Source of the DNA: Trifolium pratense
Taxonomy: Eukaryota; Streptophyta; Magnoliopsida; Fabales; Fabaceae
Reading direction: 5' to 3'
Assembly: GCF_020283565.1 (NCBI RefSeq)
Contig: NC_060063.1
Span: forward strand, 24,358,777-24,422,776
Length of the DNA: 64,000 nt
The notes under the pieces: generated by a model
What the model was told of the DNA's origin: nothing
The model's input: only the letters and a program-made list of their open reading frames with translations
Databases searched by the model: none
Made by a program: the position numbers and the translations under genes
Part shown: positions 31,059-42,448 of the stretch, one piece after another
How positions within the stretch are numbered: position 1 is the first letter of the stretch
Layout of the letters: each line of letters opens with the position of its first letter

Positions 31059-34002
31059 AGAAAAGGAAGGAGGAACCGTTACCTTTGGAAATAATGAAAA
31101 AGCTAGCATCAAAGGTAAAGGTATAATAGGTAAAATTAATTCTGCTAAATTAGAAAATGTTCATTATGTAGAAGGTCTAGAACATAACTTAATAAGTATT
31201 AGCCAATTGTGTGATAGTGGTCTTGAAGTCATTTTTAAAACTCATACATGTGAAATTAAACAAATATCTTCTGGAAAAACACTTTTTAATGGATTAAGAA
31301 AAAAGAATGTGTATGTCATATATCTAGATGAACTGCCTGTTGAATCATGTTTTGTATCTCTTGAAAAGGATAAATGGATTTGGCATAAAAGGGCAGGACA
31401 TGTAAATATGAGGACAATTGCAAAACTTTCTCAACTTGATCTAGTAAGAGGATTACCAAAGATAAGTTTTGACAAAGATAAACTATGTGAAAGTTGTACA
31501 AAGGGAAAACAAGCTAAAAGCAGTTTTAAACCAAAAAACTTTATTTCAACTAAAAAACCTCTTGAGCTACTTCACATAGATTTGTTTGGACCTGTCAAAA
31601 CTACCAGTCTAGGTGGTAAAAACTATGGTTTTGTTATTGTTGATGACTATTCTAGATACACATGGGTTTTGTTTTTAAAAAATAAAGATGAATCTTTTGA
31701 ATCTTTTAAAATCTTTTGTAAAAAGGTTCAAAATGAAAGAGGTTCAAATATCATCTCCATAAGAAGTGATCATGGTGGAGAATTTGAAAACTCCCACTTT
31801 GAATCATTCTTTGATGAAAATGGTATTTCTCACAACTTTTCTTGTCCAAGAACTCCTCAACAAAACGGAGTTGTTGAAAGAAAAAATAGAACCTTACAAG
31901 AAATGGCAAGAACTATGATAGACGAATCCAATGTTGAAAAATACTTTTGGGCTGAAGCTGTCAACACTGCTTGCTATATCTTGAATAGAATGTCTATTAG
32001 AAAAGTTTTGAACAAAACCCCTTATGAACTTTGGAAAGATAAAAAACCAAATGTTTCTTATTTTCACATTTTTGGGTGTTATTGTTACATCTTAAATATT
32101 AAAGACAATCTAGGAAAATTTGACTCTAAGTCTGATAAAGGAATCTTTTTAGGATACTCTTTAACATCTAAAGCATATAGAGTTTATAATCTAACATCAA
32201 AATCTTTGGAAGAAAGCATGCATGTAAAATTTGATGAATATGATGATATATCATGTGTAAGAGAAATAGATGATGAAGATGAGCAAAGCTCATCAAAAGA
32301 ACAGGTTGCAGAACAGGAATCACCACCTCAAGAACCTCCTAAAACGTGGAAGATTGTAAACAATCATCCTCAAGAACAAATAATAGGCGATACTGCAGAA
32401 GGTGTAAGAACCAGAAGATCATTTCAACTTAATGAGAACAATCTAGCTATGATCTCTCAAATTGAGCCAAAATCCATAGATGAAGCTATCATTGATGAAT
32501 CATGGAAAATTGCTATGAAAGAAGAACTTTCACAATTTGAAAAGAATGAAGTATGGAAGCTAGTACCAGCTCCTGCAGATCATTCTATCATTGGAACTAG
32601 ATGGGTCTTCAGAAATAAAATGGATGAAAATGGTAAGGTAATTCGCAACAAAGCAAGACTTGTTGCTCAAGGTTATAATCAACAAGAAGGTATAGATTAT
32701 GATGAGACTTTTGCACCAGTAGCAAGGTTAGAAGCAATTAGAATATTACTTGCATATGCATCTCATAAGTGTCTTAAACTTTTTCAAATGGATGTGAAAA
32801 GTGCATTTTTAAATGGATTTTTAAATGAAGAGGTTTATGTCCATCAACCTCCTGGTTTTAAAGATGAACACAAACCTAATCATGTTTTTAAACTTACCAA
32901 AGCTTTATATGGACTTAAACAAGCCCCAAGAGCATGGTATGATAGATTAAGCTCATTTTTAATTGAAAATGGTTTTTCTAGAGGAAGAATTGATACAACA
33001 CTTTTTAGAAAAACAAATGAAAATGATTTATTAATTGTGCAAGTATATGTTGATGATATTATATTTGGTGCTACTAACGAAAAAATGTGCGAGGATTTTT
33101 CAAACCTTATGCAAAGTGAATTTGAAATGAGCATGATGGGAGAACTCAGTTTCTTTCTTGGCTTGCAAATCAAGCAACAAGATGATGGAATCTTTATTAG
33201 TCAAGAAAAATATATCAAAGATCTTCTCAAGAAGTACAACATGAATGAAGCAAAGATCATGACTACTCCAATGCATCCATCAACAAATTTAGACAAAGAT
33301 GAAAGTGGTAAAACTGTGTCTGAAAAAGAATATAGAGGAATGATTGGATCACTTCTATATTTAACTGCAAGTAGACCAGACATTGTATTCTCAGTTGGTC
33401 TTTGTGCAAGATTTCAAACATCTCCAAGGGAATCTCACCTTACAGCAGTCAAAAGGATTTTTAGATATTTGGTGGGAACACCAGATGTTGGTCTATGGTA
33501 CAAAAAGGGATCACATTTTGACCTAAAAGCCTATTGTGATGCTGACTATGCTGGTGACAAACTTGAAAGAAAAAGCACAAGTGGTGCTTGTCAATTTCTT
33601 GGTGAGGCTCTTGTAAGTTGGTGCTGCAGAAAGCAAAACACCATAGCACTCTCAACAACTGAAGCAGAATATGTATCAGCTGCAAATTGTTGTTCACAAG
33701 TGATATGGATCAAAAACCAACTTGAGGACTTTTCTCTAAGGTACACAAATATTAAAATTCTGTGTGATAATACTAGTGCCATTAATTTATCAAAGAATCC
33801 CATTCAGCATTCTAGATCTAAACATATTGAAATTAAACATCATTTCATACGTGATCATGTTTGCAAAAAGGATATTGAATTAATATTTGTTGACACTGAG
33901 TTTCAACTAGCTGATATCTTTACAAAACCTCTAGTTGAAGATCGTTTTAATTTTATTAAAGAAAATTTAAGAATTATAAAAATTCCAGCTGAACATTGTT
34001 GA
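30958..34002 (+). CDS. Sirevirus 1 Pol: protease, integrase, reverse transcriptase, RNase H
   Basis: Domains in order: aspartic protease [13 protein letters not shown] (D about residue 17); integrase zinc-binding HKRAGH...CESC (about 145-180) and catalytic core with [15 protein letters not shown] and [10 protein letters not shown] (about 210-315); RT from [17 protein letters not shown] to YVDDIIFG (about 535-705); RNase H with CDADYAGD (about 860) and the C-terminal [13 protein letters not shown]...LADIFTKPL. No stop interrupts the frame. It lies in the +1 frame relative to Gag; the two overlap at 30958-31058 and the shift point is an AAAAA run near 30985. Pol ends at TGA 34000-34002, not in a leaky-stop context. 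Confidence 0.93.
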   Translation: MQECMLAVKKKPWYLDSGCSRHMTGDRHSFLSFEEKEGGTVTFGNNEKASIKGKGIIGKINSAKLENVHYVEGLEHNLISISQLCDSGLEVIFKTHTCEIKQISSGKTLFNGLRKKNVYVIYLDELPVESCFVSLEKDKWIWHKRAGHVNMRTIAKLSQLDLVRGLPKISFDKDKLCESCTKGKQAKSSFKPKNFISTKKPLELLHIDLFGPVKTTSLGGKNYGFVIVDDYSRYTWVLFLKNKDESFESFKIFCKKVQNERGSNIISIRSDHGGEFENSHFESFFDENGISHNFSCPRTPQQNGVVERKNRTLQEMARTMIDESNVEKYFWAEAVNTACYILNRMSIRKVLNKTPYELWKDKKPNVSYFHIFGCYCYILNIKDNLGKFDSKSDKGIFLGYSLTSKAYRVYNLTSKSLEESMHVKFDEYDDISCVREIDDEDEQSSSKEQVAEQESPPQEPPKTWKIVNNHPQEQIIGDTAEGVRTRRSFQLNENNLAMISQIEPKSIDEAIIDESWKIAMKEELSQFEKNEVWKLVPAPADHSIIGTRWVFRNKMDENGKVIRNKARLVAQGYNQQEGIDYDETFAPVARLEAIRILLAYASHKCLKLFQMDVKSAFLNGFLNEEVYVHQPPGFKDEHKPNHVFKLTKALYGLKQAPRAWYDRLSSFLIENGFSRGRIDTTLFRKTNENDLLIVQVYVDDIIFGATNEKMCEDFSNLMQSEFEMSMMGELSFFLGLQIKQQDDGIFISQEKYIKDLLKKYNMNEAKIMTTPMHPSTNLDKDESGKTVSEKEYRGMIGSLLYLTASRPDIVFSVGLCARFQTSPRESHLTAVKRIFRYLVGTPDVGLWYKKGSHFDLKAYCDADYAGDKLERKSTSGACQFLGEALVSWCCRKQNTIALSTTEAEYVSAANCCSQVIWIKNQLEDFSLRYTNIKILCDNTSAINLSKNPIQHSRSKHIEIKHHFIRDHVCKKDIELIFVDTEFQLADIFTKPLVEDRFNFIKENLRIIKIPAEHC

Positions 34003-34422
34003 ACAAAATTCCTCTTCCTGGAGAACGTCAGGAGAACATTCTTTCCCTGAACGAAAAAGATCATGTCTTAGAAATGATATAAGCTATGTCTGAAAACTCT
34101 TGAGTGCTTATTTCTCCAATTAATTATAACTCTTAAATCTTTTACTCTTCCCATGACATTTGTCTCTCTCTTTCTCACGCCTTAACTCTCTCTCTCTCCT
34201 TTTAGTTTTCCTAAGTACAATTTACAACTATTCATAATTGTACTAAGCTACACCTAACCTATCCATCAAATCTTTTCCTATTCTCTAGACACTCTCTCAT
34301 TAGTGGTTTATTTAATCCAAACAAACTCTACACTCTTTCATCATCACTTCCGAAATCCTTATCTCTTCTCCACTATTCATCAAACCCTCACTGTTCATCT
34401 TCCCAAAATCAATTTGATTTCA

Positions 34423-36621
34423 ATGGCTCGATTGAAGAGACCAGCCAACAAGAACAAAATGGAAAGTTGTTCATCCTCTTCTCAAAAGTCAGGTACCAAA
34501 TCATCCTCCTCTACCTCGTCTAAATCCCTTTCAAATCGTGAAAATGAGATTGAAGTTCAATCAAATCCCTCAAATACTCCTCAAACAAATCAACCCACTT
34601 TAGAAACCACTCCTGCACCACAATCACCACCACCATCAATGGTTCAAATCTCTGAAGTTTTAATTGGAGCCATTCCAATTACTTGTAAAACCGTCATTGA
34701 ACCCATTCAATGTTCTCAAACCGCTGCTGAAATCAAAACCACCACTCCAAAAATCAAAACTAACCCTATCTCTAAGAAGACTTCAACTTCGAACAAAACC
34801 AAAAAATCCAAATCACTTGATGTTTCAAAAGTCAGAAAATCAAGTAGATTAGCCTCAGGTGCTGGGAGAAGACCAGCAATAGATAAAACTGTGTATTCTC
34901 TCTCTGATGATGATTCAGAAAATACACACTCAGGCTCTCCAAAAGCCAAATCCGTTCCTGAAATTAAAACCTACTCAAAAAGACCTTCATCGTCCAAACA
35001 CCACTCCAAACCCTCAAAATCTGAATCTTCTGAAGAAGATATCATGATTAGAAAACTCAAAAAACCTGCTCCTCTTATTCATGAGGATTGTCAACAAAGC
35101 TTCGAAATCTTTTCAAAGAAAAAACCTGTTCTTCCTGGTAGAGTGTATAACTTTAATGATCTTATCAACACAGATCATGACCTAACTCAATATACCAACC
35201 CTCTTGGATGGACAAACTTGTTCAACATTAGAGAAACTCATTATCCTAACCTTATCTCAGCTTTTTACTTCAATGCTGTTATTTCCTCTGAACAAACCTA
35301 CATTGCCTCTGAACTCAAAGGAGTAAAATTCAAGGTCTCTGAACAACTTTTAAGTGAACTCCTAGATGTACCCTCATCTGGTCACAAACTATATGGAGAA
35401 AGCTGGTTCTCCATGGCAGGAATAAACAAGGAAACATTCATGTCTGAAATCTTTGAACCTGGAACCCCTCTCAAAAATCCATCCTCTTCCAAACTCAAAC
35501 TTGTGTTCAAAATGTTCCACAACATGTGTCTACATGCCATATTTCCCAGAAAAGGTAGCAAGGATAAAGTCACTGACAATGATATGTTGATAATGTATCA
35601 TATGTTCAACAAAATTCCTCTTAACCTACCCTTTGTCATGCTCAAACATATGATGTCTGTCATTGAAAATGAATCCAGAAAAGTCACTCTTCCTTATGGA
35701 ATGTTTCTAACAAGAGTCTTTAACAAATTCAAAGTAAGCTTTGAAGGAGAAGAAGGAAAGAATTCATCTACCACATTCTCTCTAAAGAATATTGGAAGAA
35801 TGAAGTTCATAGGAGATACTGAAAACCACACCATTCCTGATCCAAGCCAAAAAAGGAAAAGAGAGGAATTTGAAAAGGATAGCAATCTGAACCTTCTAGC
35901 TGAAGTCATGACAACACAGCAGGAAGACCATCCAGAGATCATTCTCCCAGTCTCAGCTCAAACAGAACAAACCAAAGAAACTGTAAGTGAGAAAACCACT
36001 TCTGCTCAGTTCAACCCTTTTGTATCCCTAGAATTTGATAACCTAAGAAATGATTTTGACAACCCTCAAAATTCACACACCTCTGTCTTGGATAAAAGCT
36101 TTTCCACCATTAATAATCCTGTCAATACATCCATCTTCTCACCTTTATTAACCTCTCCACAAACCTCCTTTGACACCACAGATTTTCTGAAAAATTTCAT
36201 TTCAACTCCTTCAGATTTTTCAAAAATCCATCAGCCTATCTATACTGATGCTGGTCCATCTCTGCCATCCTTCCCTCAAAACTTTGCTTCCATGAACTCT
36301 TTCTGCACTAGCTATCCATCAACTGATTCTGCTGCATTCCAAAACTCTGCAAATATACCTCCTTTTGACTCAAGACCCATCAAAAAGTCAAAAGTTGAGA
36401 AAGATATGGCTAAGCTCTTTCAAGCCATCAAGATCAACAACACTCTGATGAACTACACTATCCATGAGCACCAGCTCTTTAGGACCTGGCTCATTGAAGA
36501 ATTCTGCCCTGCAATGCGTATCAATCCACCTCCATCCAATCCTCCTCCACAAGTTCCAGATTTTCCAGAACTTGACAAAGACTCCAACTCTGATCCTTCC
36601 TCTCCTACAGATCCTCAGTAG
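34423..36621 (+). CDS. Sirevirus 1 third ORF (env-like)
   Basis: About 732 residues from ATG 34423 (MARLKRPANKNKM); the open frame begins upstream at 34303. It lies 420 bp after Pol and in the same frame, with stops between. The N-terminal third is Ser/Lys/Pro-rich with several basic patches (VRKSSRLASGAGRR) and an acidic patch. A globular region at about 240-480 contains LKGVKFKVSEQLLSELLDVP and resembles the plant domain named putative plant transposon protein, also seen in the second Sirevirus here. The C-terminus is Pro-rich. No clear signal peptide or strong membrane segment is seen, so envelope function is doubtful; env-like is a positional label. Confidence 0.8.
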   Translation: MARLKRPANKNKMESCSSSSQKSGTKSSSSTSSKSLSNRENEIEVQSNPSNTPQTNQPTLETTPAPQSPPPSMVQISEVLIGAIPITCKTVIEPIQCSQTAAEIKTTTPKIKTNPISKKTSTSNKTKKSKSLDVSKVRKSSRLASGAGRRPAIDKTVYSLSDDDSENTHSGSPKAKSVPEIKTYSKRPSSSKHHSKPSKSESSEEDIMIRKLKKPAPLIHEDCQQSFEIFSKKKPVLPGRVYNFNDLINTDHDLTQYTNPLGWTNLFNIRETHYPNLISAFYFNAVISSEQTYIASELKGVKFKVSEQLLSELLDVPSSGHKLYGESWFSMAGINKETFMSEIFEPGTPLKNPSSSKLKLVFKMFHNMCLHAIFPRKGSKDKVTDNDMLIMYHMFNKIPLNLPFVMLKHMMSVIENESRKVTLPYGMFLTRVFNKFKVSFEGEEGKNSSTTFSLKNIGRMKFIGDTENHTIPDPSQKRKREEFEKDSNLNLLAEVMTTQQEDHPEIILPVSAQTEQTKETVSEKTTSAQFNPFVSLEFDNLRNDFDNPQNSHTSVLDKSFSTINNPVNTSIFSPLLTSPQTSFDTTDFLKNFISTPSDFSKIHQPIYTDAGPSLPSFPQNFASMNSFCTSYPSTDSAAFQNSANIPPFDSRPIKKSKVEKDMAKLFQAIKINNTLMNYTIHEHQLFRTWLIEEFCPAMRINPPPSNPPPQVPDFPELDKDSNSDPSSPTDPQ

Positions 36622-37116
36622 CACTCCTTCATACCTCCCAGGCCTTTTTGCTGTTGACAAAAGGGGGAGAATGAATTCTGTAGTAATTAGGGGGAGATTG
36701 TGATATTTTGAAATATTTTAAAAAAAAAAAAACTCTTTTGATTATGTTGTTGTCAGTCTTAGAATTTGTAGATATAGTTGGAAGTTGTTTTGGTTTCAAC
36801 TTCTAATTGTATGTTGTTTGAATTCTAAGAACTTAGATTATGTTTTTGAATTATTATGTTTTGATCATTAATCATGTACTTGAAGAATGTCATATTCCCT
36901 GATTATGAGGTTGATTAATGAATGATATGTTTGATTTATGTGTTTACATATTTTTACTCAATTTGCATTTGCATATTTTATAAATTGATAAAGAATGCTA
37001 AAATTGAGGGGGAGCTTTATATGATTAAATCACAAGTATTATTACTGAATATGGTTTAATCAGAATCACAATCAAAAATTAATTAAAGGTTTTGTCATCA
37101 TCAAAAAGGGGGAGAT
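36622..37116 (+). other. Sirevirus 1 3' region with repeated polypurine tracts
   Basis: AAAAGGGGGAGAA (about 36659), TTAGGGGGAGATT (about 36689), TTGAGGGGGAGCT (about 37005) and AAAAAGGGGGAGAT directly before the right LTR. The last is the functional polypurine tract position. Multiple PPT copies are a known trait of Sireviruses. Confidence 0.85.
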
Positions 37117-38825
37117 TGTTGAGACAAAATCCTATTTTGATGTTTTAAAGATAACAACCCTTAATTAAATTTTAATTTGATTCTGATCATTTTGTGATCT
37201 AACAAGTGCTCTTGAGTGATTTAATTTAAGAACAGATGCAATGGATTAAATTAACCTTGTTTCACTCATAAGAAAAGAATCAAGCAAGTTTTAGACAAAT
37301 CTGCATTAGAAGAATGATCTCAGATTGGTCTCCAGACTTGTGTGTTCTAAAGCATAAGCACTTATTCAAGTCAACTGGTACAAGACAAGAAAGAACTTTT
37401 AAGTTGGACTTATTAAAGGATCATAACAGTAAAAATAAGTCATTTAAGGCAAGGAATTAATTTTGGTTCTTGAGCTTACTCAAATAAGCTTCTTTAAGGA
37501 ATAATAACTTCACATCTTGCAACAAGGCTTTATGTTCTCCAAGAACATCATTAAAGAAGTTAATCTAGACCAATGAGAACTCAGCAACAAGTACATACAG
37601 CTTGCAATGAAGGTTCATATCTGATTCAAAGTACAAGTTTATGACATGGGTGGCTACACTCTCCCATAAAATAGTACTTATCTCACTATTCATGTGTCCT
37701 TTGAAGGACAAGTGAACAGTGGCTACTCTATGCCTTTGATGAAGAGTTTACAGCTGGTTGACAACTTGCAACAACTTGCAACAGCTATATTTTCGTTGGA
37801 CCTTATCCACACCATCTCAGAGAATGGTCTCCAACGTCCTGGAGAATGATCTCCCAGTTTCTGCACTTAGGTGGCAATCTTATCCAAATGAATTCAAATC
37901 TTATTTTCCCACATGGGAAATACATTTGCAACGGATATACACTCAGAGACAACTCATTGACAGTTGGTGGAAGAATATTTCTGACCAACAAGTACAATGT
38001 GACAGTCAGAGACCATTAGAAGAATGATCTCCTGAAGCATCTCAAAGACAAAATCACATGGGCTGTTTTGTTTCTCTCACAACGGCTAGTTCCTCACTCA
38101 CAACGGATATATGTGATGTCCAAGCAACAAAGGAGCATCTCCATCTATAAATAGCACGTTGGTTTAATTGGAAGAGCAAGAACTTGAAGCATACAAAGCA
38201 ATCTAAATACATTCCATCTCAAGCAATCAAGCTCTTCTTTTCACTCATACTCTAAAGCTCTCTAGAAATCTAGGATCATATTTTGTAAGAGTACTTTGAG
38301 TGTATCAATTTGTAAGCTTCACATCCGGTTAGGTGTATAAGCTTAGATCCAAAAGAATCATTGTTAAATCTTTAGGATTCTCTCAAGTCAATTGGGTATA
38401 ATTGATTGAGGTTACCTTGTAAAGGTAGATCAGCTGAATATAGCTGGATACTTTGTGATCTGGATTTAGGTCATAAAGGGTTCTTTGATCTGGGCTTAGA
38501 TCAAAGGGAAGTTTTCTGTAATCTTGGTCTAGATTATAGTGGATAATCTCACGCAAGTGGGGACTGGAGTAGCCCATACTATTAAGGGGTGAACCAGGAT
38601 AAATTCTTTGTGTGATTCTCTTCTCCCTTACTCTTTTATTTTGTGCAAACACTATACACACTAATCACTTGATTATTTGCACTTACATTTTAAGGAGAAC
38701 GTTCTCCAGTTGATCTAACCATCAAGCTTTTGTAGGCTGTTATTGTCTAACTTTATTTTGCAGTAGAAAATTTTAAAGGGTCACAATTCAAACCCCCCTT
38801 CCTTGTGACAAACCTTGTTACTTCA
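37117..38825 (+). repeat. Sirevirus 1 right LTR
   Basis: 1709 bp, apparently identical to 27446-29154. Confidence 0.95.
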
Positions 38826-41800
38826 TCATCGACCCATTTCTTTTTGTTTTGGTCGAGTCTTCTTCGTAACCCTCTCAGGATTACTCTGTTGGCTGCTTCA
38901 GCTTGCCCGTTGGTTTGGGGGTGCTCGACCGATGTGAAGTGTTGTTTGGTGCCCAGGGCAACAAGGAATGCTTGAAAATCTTTGTCTGTAAACTGTGTTC
39001 CGTTGTCTGTGACTACCACCTGTGGTATTCCGAATCTAGCTAGCACATTTCTTTTGAAGAAGCGCAGGATTCTGAGCGATGTGATGTCGGAGAGGGGTTC
39101 GGCTTCCACCCACTTTGTGAAGTAGTCCACTGCTACTATTAGGTAGCGATTTTGATAAAGTCCTTTGGTAAAAGGACCAAGTAAGTCCATGCCCCACCAG
39201 GCGAAGGGCCAGGGGGAAGACAAAGATTTTAGTTCTTGAGGGGGAGCTAAGTGCATATCCCCATGCCTTTGGCATTTGTCACATTTTTTTACGTGGTCTT
39301 TGGCGTCCTGCTGCATAGTAGGCCAATAGTATCCTGCTCGTAGGGCTTTCCTGGCAAGTGATCTCCCTCCCAGGTGCTGGGCGTTAATGCCCTCGTGGAC
39401 TTCGCGCAGGATGTAATCTGCTGTGTCCTCGTCCACACATTTTAGGAGAGGAATGGAAAATCCTCTCCTGTATAATTTTCCGTCGAGGATGACGTAGGAG
39501 CAGGCTCTTCGTCTGACTACAGCTGCTTGTTTCTGGTCGTCAGGGAGAGTTCCGTGCTCGAGGAAGTTGTACACTGGAGTCATCCAACAGTCTTTGTCGC
39601 CAATGACGTTTATGTCCACAACCTCGTTTGGTTTTTCTATGCTTGGACGAGGGAGTATCTCTTGGATGACAGATTTGTTTCCGCCCTTCCTTTTTGTGCT
39701 TGCCAGCTTGGACAGGATATCTGCCCTTTTGTTGTGTTCGCGGGGAACATGTAATATTTCAACAGAGTTGAACTTTGTGATCTTTTCCTTTACTAGCACT
39801 AGGTATTCAGAGAGGTTATCATTTTTGGTCTGATACTCTCCTAGCACCTGCGAGGCGACTAGTTGTGAATCTGTGTAGATTTTTATCTCCTTGGCTTGAA
39901 CGTCCTCGGCCAAACGTAGTCCAGCGAGGAATGCTTCATATTCTGCTTGGTTGTTTGAAGTTGGGAAGGATAGTGCTAGGGACACCTCGATTAGTAAGCC
40001 ATTCTCATTTTCAAGAATGATGCCTGCACCTGCTCCTGTGGCGCTTGATGCTCCGTCCACAAAGATTGTCCATTTATCTGCTCCGTCCATTGTAGGGGAG
40101 GAGCTCGTCATCTCTGCGACGAAGTCAGCTAGGACTTGGGCTTTTAGAGCTTTTCTGCTCTCGTAACGAATGTCGAATTCTGAGAGTTCGAGGGACCATT
40201 TGAGCATCCTGCCCGCCATATCTGGTCGGCCAAGCAAAGATTTGATTGGTTGGTCTGTTCGGACCACAACTGTATGAGCTAAGAAATAATGTCTTAGTCT
40301 CCTCGCAGCATAAACTAGTGCAAGGGCTATTTTTTCAATTTGTTGGTACCTTAGTTCAGGACCCTGCAAGGCTTTGCTCGTAAAGTATACTGGTTTCTGC
40401 CCTTCGTTTGTCTCACGAATAAGAGCTGCACTTACAGCCTCTGAGGCGACGGAAAGGTACAGGTATAATACCTCCTCGTTATTTGGTCGTGAGAGGACAG
40501 GTGGCTCCGATAAGGCCTTTTTCAAATGTTGGAGAGCTTGCTCGCACTCATCTGTCCATTCGAAGACTGCTTCTTTCTTTAGTAATTTGAAAAAGGGAAG
40601 TGCATGTTGTGCTGATTTGGATACAAATCTGGAAAGCGATGTTAGCATTCCATTAAGAGTTTGTATGGACTTCTTATCGCTCGGAGTGGGGAGCTCGGCA
40701 AAAGCTCTGCACTTGTCAGGGTTGGCTTCAATTCCTCGCTCGGTTAGGTAAAACCCCAGGAATTTTCCTGCTCGGACCCCGAAGGTGCACTTCTCTGGAT
40801 TGAATCTCATTTTGTATTTCCTGGCCTGCTCGAACACCTTTCGAAGGTGCACGACATGGTCGAGTTCCTCGGGGGATTTTACGATCATGTCGTCCATGTA
40901 TACCTCGAGCATGTCTCCTATTTGTCCTCGGAAGACTTTGTTCATCATTCGCTGGTATGTGGCTCCTGCATTTTTGAGACCGAAGGGCATTACGTTGTAG
41001 TAATAGTTGCCCGACTCAGTCATGAAAGCTGTTTTTTCTCTATCTGCCACTGCCATTGGAATTTGGTTATAACCTGAATAAGCATCCATAAAAGATAACA
41101 ATTTAAAGCCAGAAGAATTATCAACAAGTCTATCAATGCAAGGTAAGGGATAAGAGTCTTTAGGGCAAGCCCTGTTAAGATCGGTATAGTCACAACACAT
41201 CCTCCACTTTCCATTAGATTTTTTGACAAGTACAACGTTGGACAGCCAGGTTGTATACCTGGCCTCCGAAATGAAATTTGCCTCTAAGAGGTCTTTTACA
41301 GCTTTTTCTACAGCCTCCGATTTCTCAGGAGACTGCCTACGCCTACGTTGTACAATGGGAAGTGCAGCAGGATCGATAGTCAGCTGGTGACATGCTATGT
41401 TGGGGTCCAAGCCGGGCATCTCGGAAGCGTGCCAGGCGAACAGATCAGCATTTTCCTTCAAGCAGGCTTCAAGTTGCTTCCTAGCAAGTTCGGGGAGCCC
41501 AGTCCCAATCTTCACTGCCCTGCTCGGGTCTTCTCCGAAGGGCATCAGCTCGAACTCCCCGTCTGGAACTGGACGACGGTGCTCTTGGCTTGCCTCGTCG
41601 TCTTCCTTCTTCTCTTTGCGGAGCTTCTTCTCATCCTTGTTTTCCTGCTTGGAGAAGCGGCTGTCGAGGTCGATGGAGCTGATTTCTGGCAAGGGCAAGG
41701 AAGTTTCTGCCTTGGACTTCTTGGACTCGGGGAGCTGCCCGATATATTCATTTCCTTTGGAGGACACATTGAAGACTCTCCTTGCAGCTTCAATGTCTCC

Positions 41801-42421
41801 ATGCAGTGTCGCAACTTGGCCTTTGTGAGTATAATACTTCATCTTGAGGTGGGCAGTTGAAGGGACAGCCATTAAGTCAGCAATAGTTGTCCGGCCCAGG
41901 ATGCACTGGTAGAGAGAAGGGCAGTCTACTACCAGGAATTTCACTTTGATGGTTTTCGAAGTTTCTTCAGAGCCAACGGTGACTAGCAGGTCTACATATC
42001 CCCATGGCTTAGTTGTTGCTCCATTAAATCCGGAGAGATCAGATCCAAAGTAAGGGGTGAGGTAGGTCTCATCTAGTTGCAGAGTCTTGAAAAGTTGGGA
42101 ATACATGATATCACAGGAGCTTCCTTGGTCGACCAGTACCCTGCGGACGTCCATATTTGCCATGTCCACTCTGATGAGCAGGGGTATCTGGGAGTTTGCA
42201 GTTCCACCGAGCAGCTCTTCCATATAGAAGGCTAAGGGCTTTGATTGCCCTCTCGGTTTATCCAAAGTTGCATTCAGGTTGGAGGAGCCATCTATCAATT
42301 CTTCAAATTTTCTCTTGATGGATCCCACAGTCTGTTTGTCAAAACCTCCACAAGAGATAACCATAGCTTGGGCAAGTGCGTCCCATTTGTTCAGTGTGGG
42401 AGCAACATAGGTGTCGTCCAA
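38826..42421 (-). pseudogene. Gypsy Pol: protease, RT, RNase H, archaeal-type RNase H, integrase (cut by copia)
   Basis: On the minus strand the frame runs from 42421 to the copia junction at 38826, then spuriously into the copia LTR. Domains: aspartic protease with VDQGSSCDIMY (D about residue 98); RT with YPLPCIDRLVD, MPFGLKNAGATYQR and YMDDMIV (about 507); RNase H with YFTSKALQGPELRY; a second RNase H of archaeal type with WTIFVDGASSATGAG and YTDSQLVASQVLGEY (about 785-900), a Tat-lineage trait; integrase with CDKCQRHGD, WGMDLLGPF, VVTDNGTQFT and PQTNGQAEAANR (from about 1015). It shares a frame with Gag, separated by one TGA at 42449-42451. The coding sequence resumes at 27445. The insertion makes it non-functional. 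Confidence 0.92.
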
Positions 42422-42448
42422 GTAGTCAGGGACAAAGAAGTCTTCAGG

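Larger units (their letters stand above)
27446..38825 (+). mobile_element. Ty1/copia Sirevirus (SIRE-like), young, inserted in gypsy integrase
   Basis: Both LTRs are 1709 bp (27446-29154 and 37117-38825), exactly 9671 bp apart, and no difference was noticed. They start TGTTGAGAC and end CTTGTTACTTCA. A Met-tRNA type primer site follows the left LTR and purine runs precede the right one. Flanks are TCTTC and TCATC, a 5-bp duplication with one change. Order is gag, protease, integrase, RT, RNase H, then a third, env-like ORF, which together with the long LTRs defines the Sirevirus group. Confidence 0.95.

Noticed and set aside
34423..36621. A true envelope glycoprotein in Sirevirus 1
   Set aside because: No signal peptide, membrane anchor or glycoprotein features are visible; the ORF has a plant-transposon-type domain, so env-like is only a positional name.
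38753..38825. C-terminal extension of the gypsy pol frame (VTRFVTRKGG...)
   Set aside because: This tail is the copia LTR read in the gypsy frame and is an insertion artefact, not part of the integrase.
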